From Ectopseudomonas khazarica (GTDB lineage: Bacteria; Pseudomonadota; Gammaproteobacteria; Pseudomonadales; Pseudomonadaceae): DNA of 64,000 bases. Each line of letters begins with the position of its first letter. Position 1 is the first letter of the stretch. This document shows, piece by piece, positions 20,183 to 29,877 of the stretch. The position numbers and the translations under genes were made by a program. The stretch covers positions 186,001 to 250,000 of the forward strand of contig NZ_SBHZ01000003.1 of assembly GCF_004521985.1 (NCBI RefSeq). The letters are read 5' to 3'. The notes under the pieces are model-generated. The model was not told the DNA's origin, ran no database searches, and worked only from the letters and a program-made list of their open reading frames with translations.

Positions 20183-20982
20183 GCTCTCTCCTCCTGGCCG
20201 CCGGCCCAGCGCAGGAACAACTCGCGCAACAGCTCGGCAGTCGCCTGTGGCCGCTCCAGAGGGAACATGTGCCCTCCGGGCAGGCTGTGATATTCGGCCC
20301 GCGGCATGCTGCGCAGCAGGCGGGCGTGGTGCGGCAGGACCACACGGCTATGGCGGCCGCGCACCATGGCCAGCGGCACCGCCAGCTGCTGCGGTCGCCC
20401 GGGCGAGGTGTGCGGCACGCTGCGATAGATGCTGATCTCGGTGGCCGGGTCGAAACGCAGGCGCAGGCCCTGCTCGTCAGCCTGCAAGCCGTGGCTGACA
20501 TAGGCATCGAGGCATTCGGGATCGAAGCGGCGGAACAGGCTCTTGCCGGCGAAGTAGTCACGCGCCTCGTCCAAGTCGGCGAATGCTTCACGCCGCCCCA
20601 GGGTGCGCCCGGCAGGCGTGATGCGGTCGATGAAGCCGAAGCGTTTGGCCGCACGGATCACCATGCGATCGGCCAGCGTCAGCACCGGCGAGTCGAGCAT
20701 CACCACGCCGCGATACAGCTCCGGACGGAGCAAGGCGGCGTGATAGTGCAGCACCCCGCCCAGCGAGTGGCCCACGCCCCAGACCGGCTCGTCACTGCAC
20801 TGCAGGTGATGGATCAGCTCGTCGACCAGGTTGGACCAGTTGTCATTCACCGGGAAACGCGGGTCGTGGCCGTGCTGCTGCAGGTGCCGAATCTGGAAGT
20901 CCGGCGCCAGGGCTGCGAACAGCTTGCCGTAGGTCGCGGACGGAAAGCCGTTGGCGTGAGCGAAGAAAAGCGGCTGCGGCAT
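20179..20982 (-). CDS. Alpha/beta hydrolase
   Basis: 267 aa, with FFAHANGFPSATY at the N-terminus, nucleophile elbow GHSLGG (near 71), acid residue region MVRGRHSRVV (near 208) and LPGGHMFPLE carrying the catalytic His (near 237). It is a distinct subfamily from the downstream hydrolase although both share the fold. The stop overlaps the next start (ATGA). Cytosolic esterase or thioesterase activity is the family expectation. Confidence 0.85.
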   Translation of the reverse strand: MPQPLFFAHANGFPSATYGKLFAALAPDFQIRHLQQHGHDPRFPVNDNWSNLVDELIHHLQCSDEPVWGVGHSLGGVLHYHAALLRPELYRGVVMLDSPVLTLADRMVIRAAKRFGFIDRITPAGRTLGRREAFADLDEARDYFAGKSLFRRFDPECLDAYVSHGLQADEQGLRLRFDPATEISIYRSVPHTSPGRPQQLAVPLAMVRGRHSRVVLPHHARLLRSMPRAEYHSLPGGHMFPLERPQATAELLRELFLRWAGGQEERA

Positions 20983-21082
20983 GCATGAAACCCGAGGAAG
21001 TCAGTACCAGCGCGATTCTCCGGCAGCCCGCCAGGTACGACAATGACCGTAACCGCCATTGATGGCGGCGCAATGGTCAGGA

Positions 21083-21715
21083 CTATAACAACAGGCGGCC
21101 GACGATACTCGCCGCCACCAGCAGGAACACCAGGCCGCAGACGAAATCGATGGTCGGCGCCACCTGCAGCAGGCGCTGGCGCATCAGCGGCCGGCTCAGG
21201 GTCATGCCGAGCAGGCTGAACCAGAACAGGCTGAGGCCGAACAGCAGCGCCGCGCAGGCCATCTTGCCGGGCAAGGACATGTCCGCCGGCACCAGGCTGG
21301 TGAGCAGCGCGAGGAAGAACACCAGCGCCTTCGGGTTGCCCAGGCTGGTGAACACGCCCCGCAACCAGGGACCGAACACCGAGGGCGCCAGTTCGCCGTC
21401 CAGGCGCCGATTGCCCGGGGCCCCGCGCCACCAGGCCTGCACCGCACCGACACCCAGCCAGGCCAGGTACAGCGCCCCGCCGACCTGTAGCAGGTCGAAC
21501 AGCCACTGCGTGCGACTGAGCAGCAGCGCCACGCCGCTGAGCACCAGGGTGCCGTGCAGGAGAATCCCGCAGGCCAGGCCCAGCGCGCTGAGCAACCCGG
21601 CACGCTGCCCCTGGTGCAGCGCCGTACGCACGACCAGCGCCACATCGGGGCCGGGACTGATGAGCGCTACCGCGAACACGGCAGCCAGCGACAGCAAGAC
21701 GGACGTCTCCTGCAT
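21083..21715 (-). CDS. LysE/RhtB family amino-acid exporter
   Basis: 210 aa inner-membrane protein with about six transmembrane helices and the LysE-family N-terminal signature SPGPDVALVVRTAL, then GLACGILLHG and the mid-loop GVFTSLGNPKALVFF. Exports an amino acid or analogue; the substrate is not predictable. GGAG lies six bases before the ATG. It follows the AraC-type regulator on the same strand by 44 bases, so that regulator probably controls it. Confidence 0.88.
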   Translation of the reverse strand: MQETSVLLSLAAVFAVALISPGPDVALVVRTALHQGQRAGLLSALGLACGILLHGTLVLSGVALLLSRTQWLFDLLQVGGALYLAWLGVGAVQAWWRGAPGNRRLDGELAPSVFGPWLRGVFTSLGNPKALVFFLALLTSLVPADMSLPGKMACAALLFGLSLFWFSLLGMTLSRPLMRQRLLQVAPTIDFVCGLVFLLVAASIVGRLLL

Positions 21716-21759
21716 GGTGAACTCCACGAGATTGAAGGGATGAATCGGGGCGGCTGGAC

Positions 21760-22563
21760 TCAGCGCTGACGCAGTCGCGCGGGTGGCAAGCCGTAGGTGC
21801 GACGGAACAACCGTGAGAAATGCGCCTGGTCGTAAAAGCCCAGGCGCAGGGCGATGTCGCTGAGCGACTCGCCCGCCAGCACCAGCGGCAAGGCGCGCTG
21901 CAGACGCAACTGCGTCAGCCACTGATGCGGCGGCAGGCCGGTGTGCTGGCGAAAACGCCGCAGTGCCTGCCATGGGCTCATCGCGCAGAACGAGGCGATT
22001 TCCTCCAGCGAGGGCGGATCGTCCAGGCGACTCTCCAGCCACTCGCGCAGCTGCCGCCAGGTACGGCTGTCGAATACCCGGTCGGGCTCGCTGACACGCA
22101 GGGTCGAGCCCATGTCCAGCAGATAGGCCAGCGCTTGCCAGAGCGCGCTTTCCTGCGCCAGCGTCGAACCGTCGAGCATGGCCGCATGAAAACGTTGCAG
22201 ATGCTGCGACAGCAGCGGATGGCGCAGGCTGGTGGTGGTCAGCCTGGGCGCACCCTGGCGCCCATCGCTGAGGGTCCGGCTGGCCTCGTCGAGCCAGTGC
22301 GGGTCGAAGGCCATCACGCGGATGCGATAGCTCTCTCCCTCCAGACACGCTCCATCGTGGATCCCCTCCGGCGCCATCAGCAGCACATCCCCTGCCCCGA
22401 CCTGGCGCCGCTCACCGCGATAGGCATAGCGATGCTGCCCCTGGATCAACAGGCCAACGTGGTACTCCAGGTGGAAGTGCCGGGGGAAGGCAAAGCGGCG
22501 GTACTCGGCATCGATCAGGCGAACGCCGGGCAAACTGCTCTGGATGTGAGTGATCTGGTCCAT
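21760..22563 (-). CDS. AraC family transcriptional regulator
   Basis: 267 aa. N-terminal cupin-like sensing domain (RHFHLEYHVGLLIQG near 27, metal-like HFH) and a C-terminal double helix-turn-helix (about 165-265) ending SDIALRLGFYDQAHFSRLFRR, the typical second HTH and signature. It probably senses a small molecule and activates the downstream LysE-type exporter. Start at the ATG at 22563; upstream in-frame codons read into non-conserved sequence. Confidence 0.87.
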   Translation of the reverse strand: MDQITHIQSSLPGVRLIDAEYRRFAFPRHFHLEYHVGLLIQGQHRYAYRGERRQVGAGDVLLMAPEGIHDGACLEGESYRIRVMAFDPHWLDEASRTLSDGRQGAPRLTTTSLRHPLLSQHLQRFHAAMLDGSTLAQESALWQALAYLLDMGSTLRVSEPDRVFDSRTWRQLREWLESRLDDPPSLEEIASFCAMSPWQALRRFRQHTGLPPHQWLTQLRLQRALPLVLAGESLSDIALRLGFYDQAHFSRLFRRTYGLPPARLRQR

Positions 22564-22760
22564 GGCGCCTACTCTAGCGCCATGTGCCGGGTAAATCTTG
22601 GATGAAATTGCAGCCTCGGCACCCGCTAAAGGGCGCCGCTGCCGGGTTCGCAAAGCCTGTTCACGATCTCGACGGCGAAATCACCCGAAGACGCGCGGTT
22701 CAGCTGCTGCAGATGCGCATCTTGAGGGGAGTTTCAACACCACTAGGCCACCGCGCAGCA

Positions 22761-22778
22761 GATCGTCGACAGACGATC
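22761..22778 (-). terminator. Hairpin at the end of the thioesterase gene
   Basis: GATCGTC and GACGATC flank a four-base loop and overlap the thioesterase stop codon. There is no T-run after it on the minus strand, so it is at best a weak terminator or an RNA end-protecting hairpin. The remaining bases to the AraC start (22563) show nothing else I can name. Confidence 0.35.
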
Positions 22779-23220
22779 AGGCCTTCGGCGGCTGCTCACC
22801 CAGGGGCACGATGGCCATGGTCAAGCGCGAGATGCAGCTGGGCTTGCCATCGTCACCGCTCAGGCGGATATCCCAGACGTGCGTGGTGCGCCCCAGGTGC
22901 ACCGGACGGGCCACGGCATGCACCCGGCCACTGCGCAGACCGCGCAGGTGGTTGGCGTTGACCTCCAGCCCGACGCAGTAGAAACGCCGGTTATCGATGC
23001 ACAGGTAGCTGGCGGTGGAACCCAGGGTTTCCGCCAGCACCACCGATGCCCCGCCATGCAGCAGGCCATAGGGCTGATGGGTGCGCGCGTCGATCACCAT
23101 GCTGGCGCTGATGGAGGCGTCGTCGAACGACTCGAAGCGAATGTCCAGCACTTCACCGACGGTGTTCTTCAAGGTCGCGTTGAGTTCATCGAGATCGGGA
23201 GTTCGTTGCCACAGGCCCAT
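22777..23220 (-). CDS. Hotdog-fold acyl-CoA thioesterase (YdiI/MenI-like)
   Basis: 147 aa single hotdog domain, very similar in pattern to E. coli YdiI: GEVLDIRFESFDD, the active-site helix start YGLLHGGASVVLAE, VGLEVNANHLR and RVHAVARPVHLGR. YdiI is a broad thioesterase used in menaquinone synthesis; Pseudomonas normally makes ubiquinone only, so general acyl-CoA clean-up is likelier here. It lies just downstream of the acyl-CoA ligase on the same strand, a sensible pairing of CoA-ester making and breaking. Confidence 0.88.
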   Translation of the reverse strand: MGLWQRTPDLDELNATLKNTVGEVLDIRFESFDDASISASMVIDARTHQPYGLLHGGASVVLAETLGSTASYLCIDNRRFYCVGLEVNANHLRGLRSGRVHAVARPVHLGRTTHVWDIRLSGDDGKPSCISRLTMAIVPLGEQPPKA

Positions 23221-23277
23221 GCAGGTAGTACCTCACGTCCACTGGAGACCAGGCCGGCACGAACCGGCCCACCCTGT

Positions 23278-24945
23278 TCAGTCGTGCCAGAGCACCGCTT
23301 CGCTGCGCTCCTGCCACTCGGCGAAACGCTCGCCGTAGGTGCCCTCGATCACCGCCCGCTTGATCTTCAGGGTCGGGGTGAGGAAGCCGTTCTCCACCGC
23401 CCAGACCTCCTTGACCAGGACCAGCCCCTGCAAGCGCTCATGCTGATCGAGACGGCCGTTGACCTCGCTCAGCAGGGCCTTGAGGCTGCTCTCAAGATCG
23501 CTGCGGCTGTCATTGGCCGCCTCCTGCCGCCCCATCTCGGAGAGCACGCACAGGGCGATGGGCTGCGGCAGCCCGTCGCCGACCACGCAGACCTGCTCGA
23601 TGCGCGAATGTTCGCCGATGCGGTTCTCGATCGGCGCGGGCGCCACATACTTGCCCTTGCTGGTCTTGAAGATTTCCTTGATCCGCCCGGTCAGGCGCAG
23701 ATTGCCCTCGGCGTCCTGCTCGCCCTTGTCACCGGTGCGCAGGAAGCCGTCGTCGGTCAGCGCTTCGGCGGTCTTGATCGGGTCCTTGTAGTAGCCCTGC
23801 ATCGTGGCGCCACTGCGCACCTGTACCTCGCCGTCCTCGGCGATGCGCACCTCGACGCCCGGGTTGTTCTGGCCGATCCAGCCCTGCTTGAAACTGCCGG
23901 GCCGGCATACATGCGAGTAGCCGCAGTTCTCGGTCATGCCGTAGACCTCCTGGATCTCCATGCCCAGGCGGCGATACCAGTTGAGCAGCGCCTCGGGGAC
24001 GGGCGCCGCACCGGACAACGCGTAGCGGATGGCATCGAGCCCCAGCCCGGCGAGCACCTTGCGCCCGACCAGTCGGCCGATGATCGGCAGCCTGAGCAGA
24101 CGGTCGAGCTTCTGTGCGGGCATCTTGCCGTACACGCCCATCTGGAACTTGGTCCAGATCCGCGGCACGCCGAACATCACCGTCGGCCGTGCGCGCTTGA
24201 GGTCTTCGAGGAAGGTGTCCAGGCTCTCGGCGAAAAAGATCGTCTGCCCGGCATAAAGAGACGCCAGCTCGACGAACATGCGCTCGGCAACGTGACACAG
24301 CGGCAGATAGGAGATCAGGCGATCGTCCTCGCCCACGCCGAACAGCGCGGTGGCGTGGCCGGCAGCGAAGCCGAAGTTGGAGAAATTGTGCATCACCCCC
24401 TTGGGCATGCCCGTGGTGCCGGAGGTGTAGATGATGGTGGCCATCTGATTGGCCGCCGGCTTGGGGTCGTCCTGGATCGGCGTGCTGCGCTGCAGGTCGT
24501 CCCAGCTGTAGTCGAAGTCGCCCGGCGCATGCAGTGGCAGGCTGATGGTCGGCAGGCCCTGCGGCACGCCCGGTGCCATCGCCGCCCAGTCATCGAGCTT
24601 GCCGACGAAGGCCAGCGCCGCTTCGGAGTGCTCCAGCACCTGTTGCATCGACTCGGCGGTGAGGTTGGGATACAGCGGCACGGAGACATGGCCGGCCATC
24701 CAGATCGCCAGATCGCTGATGATCCAGTGCGCGCAGTTCTTGGAGATGATGGCGATGCGGCTGCCCTGCGGCAGTTCCCGGCTGCGCAGCCAGCTGGCGG
24801 CCCGCCGCGCCTGGTCGCCGACATCGGCCCAGCTCAGCTCCAGCAGCTGACCGCCACCCAGCGGCTGCACCATGTAGCGTTTGTTCGGGTGCCTTGCTTC
24901 ACGTTCGTAGAACAGCTCGAGCGGCAAACGGATTGCATCAGCCAC
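23278..24945 (-). CDS. AMP-dependent acyl-CoA synthetase/ligase
   Basis: 555 aa adenylate-forming enzyme. The P-loop IIYTSGTTGMPKGVMH (near 170), the A5 motif YGMTENCGYSH (near 335), RTGDKGEQDAEGNL (near 415) and the KTSKGKYVAPAPIE hinge/lysine region (near 440) are intact. It resembles FAA1-type long-chain acyl-CoA synthetases (PAO1 PA1617). The start is GTG, with AGGAGG seven bases upstream; no ATG fits as well. A perfect palindrome at 24979-24996 lies just upstream and probably regulates it. Confidence 0.9.
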   Translation of the reverse strand: MADAIRLPLELFYEREARHPNKRYMVQPLGGGQLLELSWADVGDQARRAASWLRSRELPQGSRIAIISKNCAHWIISDLAIWMAGHVSVPLYPNLTAESMQQVLEHSEAALAFVGKLDDWAAMAPGVPQGLPTISLPLHAPGDFDYSWDDLQRSTPIQDDPKPAANQMATIIYTSGTTGMPKGVMHNFSNFGFAAGHATALFGVGEDDRLISYLPLCHVAERMFVELASLYAGQTIFFAESLDTFLEDLKRARPTVMFGVPRIWTKFQMGVYGKMPAQKLDRLLRLPIIGRLVGRKVLAGLGLDAIRYALSGAAPVPEALLNWYRRLGMEIQEVYGMTENCGYSHVCRPGSFKQGWIGQNNPGVEVRIAEDGEVQVRSGATMQGYYKDPIKTAEALTDDGFLRTGDKGEQDAEGNLRLTGRIKEIFKTSKGKYVAPAPIENRIGEHSRIEQVCVVGDGLPQPIALCVLSEMGRQEAANDSRSDLESSLKALLSEVNGRLDQHERLQGLVLVKEVWAVENGFLTPTLKIKRAVIEGTYGERFAEWQERSEAVLWHD

Positions 24946-24978
24946 AGGGCTTCCTCCTTGTTGTTTTTGTAGGAATCA

Positions 24979-24996
24979 ACCAAGCACTTGCTTGGT
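24979..24996. promoter_or_regulatory. Palindromic operator upstream of acyl-CoA ligase
   Basis: ACCAAGCA-CT-TGCTTGGT: two perfect 8-base arms with a 2-base spacer, 34 bases before the ligase start codon. The form is typical of TetR-family operators, many of which respond to acyl-CoA. No TetR gene is nearby, so the regulator would be elsewhere. Confidence 0.6.
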
Positions 24997-25093
24997 CGAC
25001 TATTCCACGCAGACACAGGAGGCGCAAGTTAAGAAATGTTTCTCGACAGGACACATCTCGCCAGGGCTTGCGTCAGTCCGCAGCCCTGGCGGA

Positions 25094-25552
25094 TCAGTGC
25101 GGATGGATCAGCGCGAGCAGCTCCATCAGCCCCGCAGCCGGGATGTCGCCTTCCAGCTCGGCCAGGCTCGCGGTACGCATCGGCAATGGATCCTGGCGGT
25201 GCCCATGCACCAGCAGGCCACCCAGCGCGCCGATCAGGGGCTGGTGACTGACCAGCAGCACCTCGGCTCGCTCGCGCTCGTCGAGGTACTTCAGCACGTC
25301 ACGCGGGTCGCTGTCGGGCGTCAGCCAGGGCACGGTGTTCACCTTGCCAGCGAAGCCGAGCGTCTCGCGCACCAGCTCGGCCGTCTGCTGAGCGCGCACG
25401 TAAGGGCTGGCGACGATGGCTGTCAGTGGCCGGCCAGCGAGCTGGGCGGCCGCCTGCTGCACCTCGTTGCGGCCATGGGCGGTCAGCTCGCGAGCGGCAT
25501 CGCTCGCGGCCCGAGGCTCGGCCTCGCCATGTCGCAACAGCCACAGCCTCAC
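25094..25552 (-). CDS. sixA: Phosphohistidine phosphatase SixA
   Basis: 152 aa histidine phosphatase: LLRHGEAE with the catalytic His at residue 8, VASPYVRAQQTAEL near 48, and LLVSHQPLIGALG with the second His near 101. SixA removes phosphate from phosphohistidine in phosphotransfer proteins (PTS-Ntr or ArcB in E. coli). The GTG start overlaps the DUF4389 stop (GTGA). It is the last gene of a gpsA-DUF4389-sixA run. Confidence 0.88.
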   Translation of the reverse strand: MRLWLLRHGEAEPRAASDAARELTAHGRNEVQQAAAQLAGRPLTAIVASPYVRAQQTAELVRETLGFAGKVNTVPWLTPDSDPRDVLKYLDERERAEVLLVSHQPLIGALGGLLVHGHRQDPLPMRTASLAELEGDIPAAGLMELLALIHPH

Positions 25553-25896
25553 AGCTTGGGCTCCTCGTCGCGCACCGGATGCGCAGCGGGTGGAATGCTG
25601 TGTGCGGCCTCGCCTTCCGGCGCCCGCGGCGTCGGCCAGTCGGCGAACGGCCAGGGCTTCTCGTCGCTGTTGAAGGTGCCGAAGCGACCGATCTGCGCCA
25701 GGTACTGGCTCAGGCTGTCGCCAAAGCCCAGCAGGCTGGCGTTCGGTGCGCCGTAGAACAGGCGATAGCCGAGTTGCAGCAGCACCACGGCGCCGAGCAG
25801 CAGCTCGGCCAGTTGCCAGACGATGACGAAGATCACCATCCACAGAATGCGCAACAGAATCGACTCGCGCTCAAGCTCCTGTTTTTCATCGCTCAT
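25549..25896 (-). CDS. DUF4389 membrane protein
   Basis: 115 aa. A polar N-terminus (SDEKQELERES) is followed by one long or two short transmembrane segments (about 14-48), a conserved LLGFGDSLSQYLAQIGRFGTFNS region, and a Pro/Glu-rich tail (KPWPFADWPTP). This matches the small DUF4389 family of Pseudomonas, of unknown function. AGGAGA precedes the ATG. Coupled to sixA. Confidence 0.8.
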   Translation of the reverse strand: MSDEKQELERESILLRILWMVIFVIVWQLAELLLGAVVLLQLGYRLFYGAPNASLLGFGDSLSQYLAQIGRFGTFNSDEKPWPFADWPTPRAPEGEAAHSIPPAAHPVRDEEPKL

Positions 25897-25927
25897 GCTT
25901 CAACTCTCCTTGATTGACTTAGCGCTG

Positions 25928-26950
25928 CTAGAAACCTGCGGTGGGAATGAAGTCGACGTCGGTCTTGGGTTCACCGGCCATCAACAGTTCGATCACCTGA
26001 GCCAGCGTACGCCCCTCGAAGAGGATGGCATGCAGGCCCGCGACCAGCGGCATGTAGACGTCGAGCTCTTCGGCACGCGCCTTGAGGACCTTGAGCGTGT
26101 TGACCCCTTCGGCCACCTCGCCCAGGCGCTCCACCGCCTCCTGCAGGCTGAGGCCCTCGCCGAGGGCGAAGCCGACCTGATAGTTACGGCTTTTCGGTGA
26201 CGAGCAGGTGACGATGAGATCGCCGACCCCTGCCAGCCCCAGGAAGGTCATGGGGTTGGCGCCGAGCTTGACGGCAAAGCGGGTCATCTCGGCCAGGGCA
26301 CGGGTGATCAGCATGCTCTTGGTGTTCTCGCCCATGCCCAGCGCGGCGGCCATGCCGGACATGATGGCGTAGACGTTCTTCAGCGCACCGCCCAGTTCGA
26401 CACCGAAGCGATCGGCGCTGGCGTAGACCCGGAAGGTCCGGCCATGCAGCGCCTGTTGCACGCACAGGCACAGCGCTTCGTCTTCGCTGGCGATCACCGT
26501 GGCGGTCAGTGCGTGGTCGGCGACTTCCTTGGCCAGGTTCGGGCCGGACAGCACGCCGATACGCGCCTGCGGGGCGATCTCTTCGAGAATCTGGCTCATC
26601 AGCTTGAAGCTCTTGGCCTCGATGCCCTTAGTGGTGCTGATCAGCATCTTGTTCGCCAACTGCCCGGCCACGGGCTGCAGGGCGTCGCGCAATGCGCTCG
26701 ACGGCAACGCCACCAGCACCAGCTCGGCCTGCTGCAGCACGCCGGCCAGATCGCTGGTCGGCTCGATCCCGGGGTGCAGCTTCACGCCCTTCAGGTAGCG
26801 CGGGTTCTCGCCACTCTGGCGCATCTGCTCGGCCTGTTCAGGGTCACGCATCCACTGCAGGACACGCTGGCCGTTCTCTGCCAGCAGATTGGCCAGGGCG
26901 GTACCGAAGCTGCCGCCACCCAGGACGGCAATGGGTTGAAGCTCTGTCAT
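25928..26950 (-). CDS. gpsA: Glycerol-3-phosphate dehydrogenase [NAD(P)+]
   Basis: 340 aa cytosolic enzyme that reduces dihydroxyacetone phosphate to sn-glycerol-3-phosphate for phospholipid synthesis. The Rossmann motif [10 protein letters not shown] starts at residue 11; the catalytic Lys lies in [15 protein letters not shown] near 190, and [13 protein letters not shown] near 253 is diagnostic. Start at the ATG at 26950 (E. coli GpsA is 339 aa). First gene of the gpsA-DUF4389-sixA group and divergent from the hybrid kinase. Confidence 0.96.
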   Translation of the reverse strand: MTELQPIAVLGGGSFGTALANLLAENGQRVLQWMRDPEQAEQMRQSGENPRYLKGVKLHPGIEPTSDLAGVLQQAELVLVALPSSALRDALQPVAGQLANKMLISTTKGIEAKSFKLMSQILEEIAPQARIGVLSGPNLAKEVADHALTATVIASEDEALCLCVQQALHGRTFRVYASADRFGVELGGALKNVYAIMSGMAAALGMGENTKSMLITRALAEMTRFAVKLGANPMTFLGLAGVGDLIVTCSSPKSRNYQVGFALGEGLSLQEAVERLGEVAEGVNTLKVLKARAEELDVYMPLVAGLHAILFEGRTLAQVIELLMAGEPKTDVDFIPTAGF

Positions 26951-27154
26951 ATGTCTTCCGAATGAGGCCATGGGTGATGGCGGTCTGCGCTCATTATACG
27001 GAGCCGAGAGTACCCGGCCAGGGCAAAAGTTCAGCACGGACGGGCAGATAGATGGCACAAACGCGAATTACCGCAGAGTGCGCGCGCCTGCCACTGGTAA
27101 AGCCCGGCAGCTGCGTTAACATGCCGGATCGACGTCAGTTGCCAAGGACAATTC

Positions 27155-29137
27155 GTGCCAACAGGCAAGCCTTTGCCCGAGCCCTGCCCGCCACGCTCAG
27201 ACGCGGCAGCGCCACATCCAACCAGGGACGGTAGGGCCTCGAGGCAACGCCGTGGCTGGAACATTCATACCCGCACGCAACTGATCAGCGTTGGCCCGGC
27301 GCTGCTGCTGACCCTGTTGCTGACGGGCTTTCTCACGTTCACGCGCCTGCAGGACCTGCGCCAGGAGCAGGGCCACACCGGCCAGCTGATCGCCAACCAG
27401 CTGGCGCCAGCCACCGAGTACGGTGTGCTCAACGGCGACCTGAGCATCCTGGAAAACCTCCTGCGCGCCACCCTGAGCACGCCCGACGTGCGCTTCGCCG
27501 AAGTCCGTGATCGCGACGACAACATCCTGGTGTACGTCGAACGCGCCAAGGAACAGGGGCAGAGCACCCCGCAGGTGGAAGTCTTCCAGGCCGCGATTCG
27601 CCTGCACGCCTCGCAGACCCGCGAACAGCTGCCGCTGGGCAAGGTGCTTGGCAACGGTTACCTGGGGCGCGTGGTGATCGGCATGTCCAACGACACCTTC
27701 AATGCCCGCCAACAGGAAATCCTGCTCAAGGCCGGCGTGCTCTCGCTGGTCGCCCTGCTGCTGACCTTCCTGCTCGCCAGGCGCCTGGCCAGACGCCTGG
27801 CCCAGCCGCTAAGCGCCATGGGTCAGGCGCTGGAGCGCATCCAGAGCGGCGACTACCGACCGGCGCTGGTCGAACGCGGCAACGACGAACTGACCGACCT
27901 GGCCCGGCACATCAACAACCTCGCCTGTGCGCTGGAACAGAGCGGCCAGGAACAGCAGCAGGCGATTGCCGAGCTGATCCAGGCACGCGAGGAATCCGAA
28001 CAGGCCAACCGCGCCAAGTCGGACTTCCTGGCGATGATGAGCCACGAGCTGCGCACCCCCATGAATGGTGTGCTGGGCATGCTGCAACTGCTCGAGACCA
28101 CCAGCCTCAGCGACGAACAGGCCGAGTACGCGGCGCTGGCCACCGAATCGACCGAGCACCTGCTCAAGGTGATCAACGACATCCTCGACTTCTCCCGCAT
28201 CGAGCGTGGCGCACTGGAGCTGGAAGCCATTCCCTTCAACCTGCTGGAGTTGCTGCAGAGCTCGATCCAGGTGTTCCAGCACAGCGCCCAGCAGCGCGGC
28301 CTGCAGCTGCTGCTGGAGAAGCAGGCCGGCCTGGAGCAGCTGGAAGTGCGCGGCGACCCGACACGCATCCGGCAGATTCTGGTCAACCTCATCGGCAACG
28401 CGCTGAAGTTCACCGAAGAAGGCCACATCCGCGTCGAGACCCACTGGCAGCCGCTGGATGAGCAGGTGCTGTGGTTCACCTGCGCCGTCCACGACAGCGG
28501 CATCGGCATCGACAGCGAACGCCTGGAACACATGTTCGACGCCTTCCAGCAGGCCGACACCTCGATTTCCCGACGCTACGGCGGCACCGGCCTCGGCCTG
28601 CCGATCGCCAGGACCCTGGCCGAGCGCATGGGCGGCACCCTGCGGGCAGACAGCCAGCTGGGCAGCGGCTCGGTGTTCACCCTGGAAATCCCGCTGCCAT
28701 TTCGCACCTACAGCGAACGGCCGCATGACCATGAGAACCTGCCCCTCGGCCAGGACGCAGGCGATGGCCAGGCCGTGCTGCTGGTGGAGGACAACCCGGT
28801 CAACCAGACGGTGATCGAGGCCATGCTGCGCAGCCTCGGCTATCAGGTCAGCCTGGTCGGAGATGGCCAGCAGGCGGTGCAGAGCTGCACGCAGAACGAC
28901 TATGCGGCGATCCTGATGGACTGCCGCCTGCCCGTCATGGACGGCTACGAAGCGACCCGACAGATCCGCCAGCTGCAACAAGGCCAGGATGTGCCGATCA
29001 TCGCCCTGACCGCCAACGCCCTGCAGGGTGACCGCGAAGCCTGCCTGGCGGCCGGGATGAACGATTACCTGGCAAAGCCGTTCAAACGTGCGGATCTGCA
29101 GCGCATTCTGCAACGCTGGCTACCGGTGCGACCTTAG
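27155..29137 (+). CDS. Hybrid sensor histidine kinase (PA1611-like)
   Basis: 660 aa. Transmembrane helix 1 (about 35-57), a periplasmic domain of about 130 residues, helix 2 (about 188-208), HAMP, HisKA with [12 protein letters not shown] (His297), an HATPase domain with [13 protein letters not shown] and [11 protein letters not shown], and a C-terminal receiver with Asp589 ([11 protein letters not shown]). Layout and location beside fabA match P. aeruginosa PA1611, which was reported to bind RetS and influence the acute/chronic switch. Start is GTG with AAGGA upstream. A separate Hpt protein must complete the relay. Confidence 0.9.
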   Translation: MPTGKPLPEPCPPRSDAAAPHPTRDGRASRQRRGWNIHTRTQLISVGPALLLTLLLTGFLTFTRLQDLRQEQGHTGQLIANQLAPATEYGVLNGDLSILENLLRATLSTPDVRFAEVRDRDDNILVYVERAKEQGQSTPQVEVFQAAIRLHASQTREQLPLGKVLGNGYLGRVVIGMSNDTFNARQQEILLKAGVLSLVALLLTFLLARRLARRLAQPLSAMGQALERIQSGDYRPALVERGNDELTDLARHINNLACALEQSGQEQQQAIAELIQAREESEQANRAKSDFLAMMSHELRTPMNGVLGMLQLLETTSLSDEQAEYAALATESTEHLLKVINDILDFSRIERGALELEAIPFNLLELLQSSIQVFQHSAQQRGLQLLLEKQAGLEQLEVRGDPTRIRQILVNLIGNALKFTEEGHIRVETHWQPLDEQVLWFTCAVHDSGIGIDSERLEHMFDAFQQADTSISRRYGGTGLGLPIARTLAERMGGTLRADSQLGSGSVFTLEIPLPFRTYSERPHDHENLPLGQDAGDGQAVLLVEDNPVNQTVIEAMLRSLGYQVSLVGDGQQAVQSCTQNDYAAILMDCRLPVMDGYEATRQIRQLQQGQDVPIIALTANALQGDREACLAAGMNDYLAKPFKRADLQRILQRWLPVRP

Positions 29138-29208
29138 GCCAGTAGCCCTGATGACGAACACGGGTTACAAGGAGAAATTGCAGGGTCTGTGACATTGCGC
29201 GGCCAGCG

Positions 29209-29224
29209 GAGTACAACTGTACTC
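29209..29224. promoter_or_regulatory. Palindrome upstream of fabA (DesT/FabR-like operator)
   Basis: GAGTACA-AC-TGTACTC, perfect 7-base arms, 127 bases before the fabA start. The GTACANNTGTAC core is close to the E. coli FabR site, and Pseudomonas DesT of the same TetR subgroup is known to control fabAB. No regulator gene is adjacent. Confidence 0.55.
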
Positions 29225-29350
29225 ACTGCGCTGTGACTTTCACCACAACGCAACAGTCTATGACTAGGCTGCCGGCATATGCCCACCGGGCGTGGCCGGC
29301 CAGGACGATTCGCCCAGCCTTAGAAGCGTGGGGACAATTGAGGAGCTCGC

Positions 29351-29866
29351 ATGACAAAACAAAACGCCTACACCCGGGAAGACCTGCTCGCCTGCAGCCG
29401 CGGCGAACTGTTCGGCCCGGGGAACGCGCAACTGCCCGCCCCCAACATGCTGATGATCGATCGCATCGCTCACATCAGCGAAACCGGCGGCAAGTACGGT
29501 AAAGGCGAAATCGTCGCTGAGCTCGATATCAACCCGGACCTGTGGTTCTTCGGCTGCCACTTCGAGGGCGACCCGGTCATGCCCGGTTGCCTGGGCCTCG
29601 ACGCCATGTGGCAGCTGGTCGGCTTCTACCTCGGCTGGCAGGGCAACCCCGGCCGCGGCCGTGCCCTGGGCAGTGGCGAAGTGAAATTCTTCGGCCAGGT
29701 ACTGCCGACCGCCAAGAAGGTCACCTACAACATTCATATCAAGCGCACCATCAGCCGCTCGCTGATCCTCGGCATCGCCGACGGCAGCGTCAGCGTCGAT
29801 GGTCGCGAGATCTACAGTGCCGAAGGCCTGCGTGTCGGCCTGTTCACCTCCACTGACAGTTTCTGA
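29351..29866 (+). CDS. fabA: 3-hydroxydecanoyl-ACP dehydratase/isomerase
   Basis: 171 aa. Dehydrates 3-hydroxydecanoyl-ACP and isomerises trans-2 to cis-3-decenoyl-ACP, the step that introduces the double bond in unsaturated fatty acid synthesis. The active site [17 protein letters not shown] gives His70 and Asp84. Size equals the E. coli enzyme. The stop is 11 bases before fabB, forming the classic fabAB operon. Confidence 0.98.
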   Translation: MTKQNAYTREDLLACSRGELFGPGNAQLPAPNMLMIDRIAHISETGGKYGKGEIVAELDINPDLWFFGCHFEGDPVMPGCLGLDAMWQLVGFYLGWQGNPGRGRALGSGEVKFFGQVLPTAKKVTYNIHIKRTISRSLILGIADGSVSVDGREIYSAEGLRVGLFTSTDSF

Positions 29867-29877
29867 AGGACTTGCAC

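Noticed and set aside
23252..23269. GGCCGG/CCGGCC hairpin between the ligase and thioesterase genes.
   Set aside because: Six-base GC arms are common in such DNA and there is no T-run, so termination is unsupported.
22879..24972. Long open frame on the plus strand opposite the acyl-CoA ligase and thioesterase genes.
   Set aside because: It lies antisense to clear enzymes and has the His/Arg/Gln-rich composition of GC-rich shadow frames, with no ribosome site.
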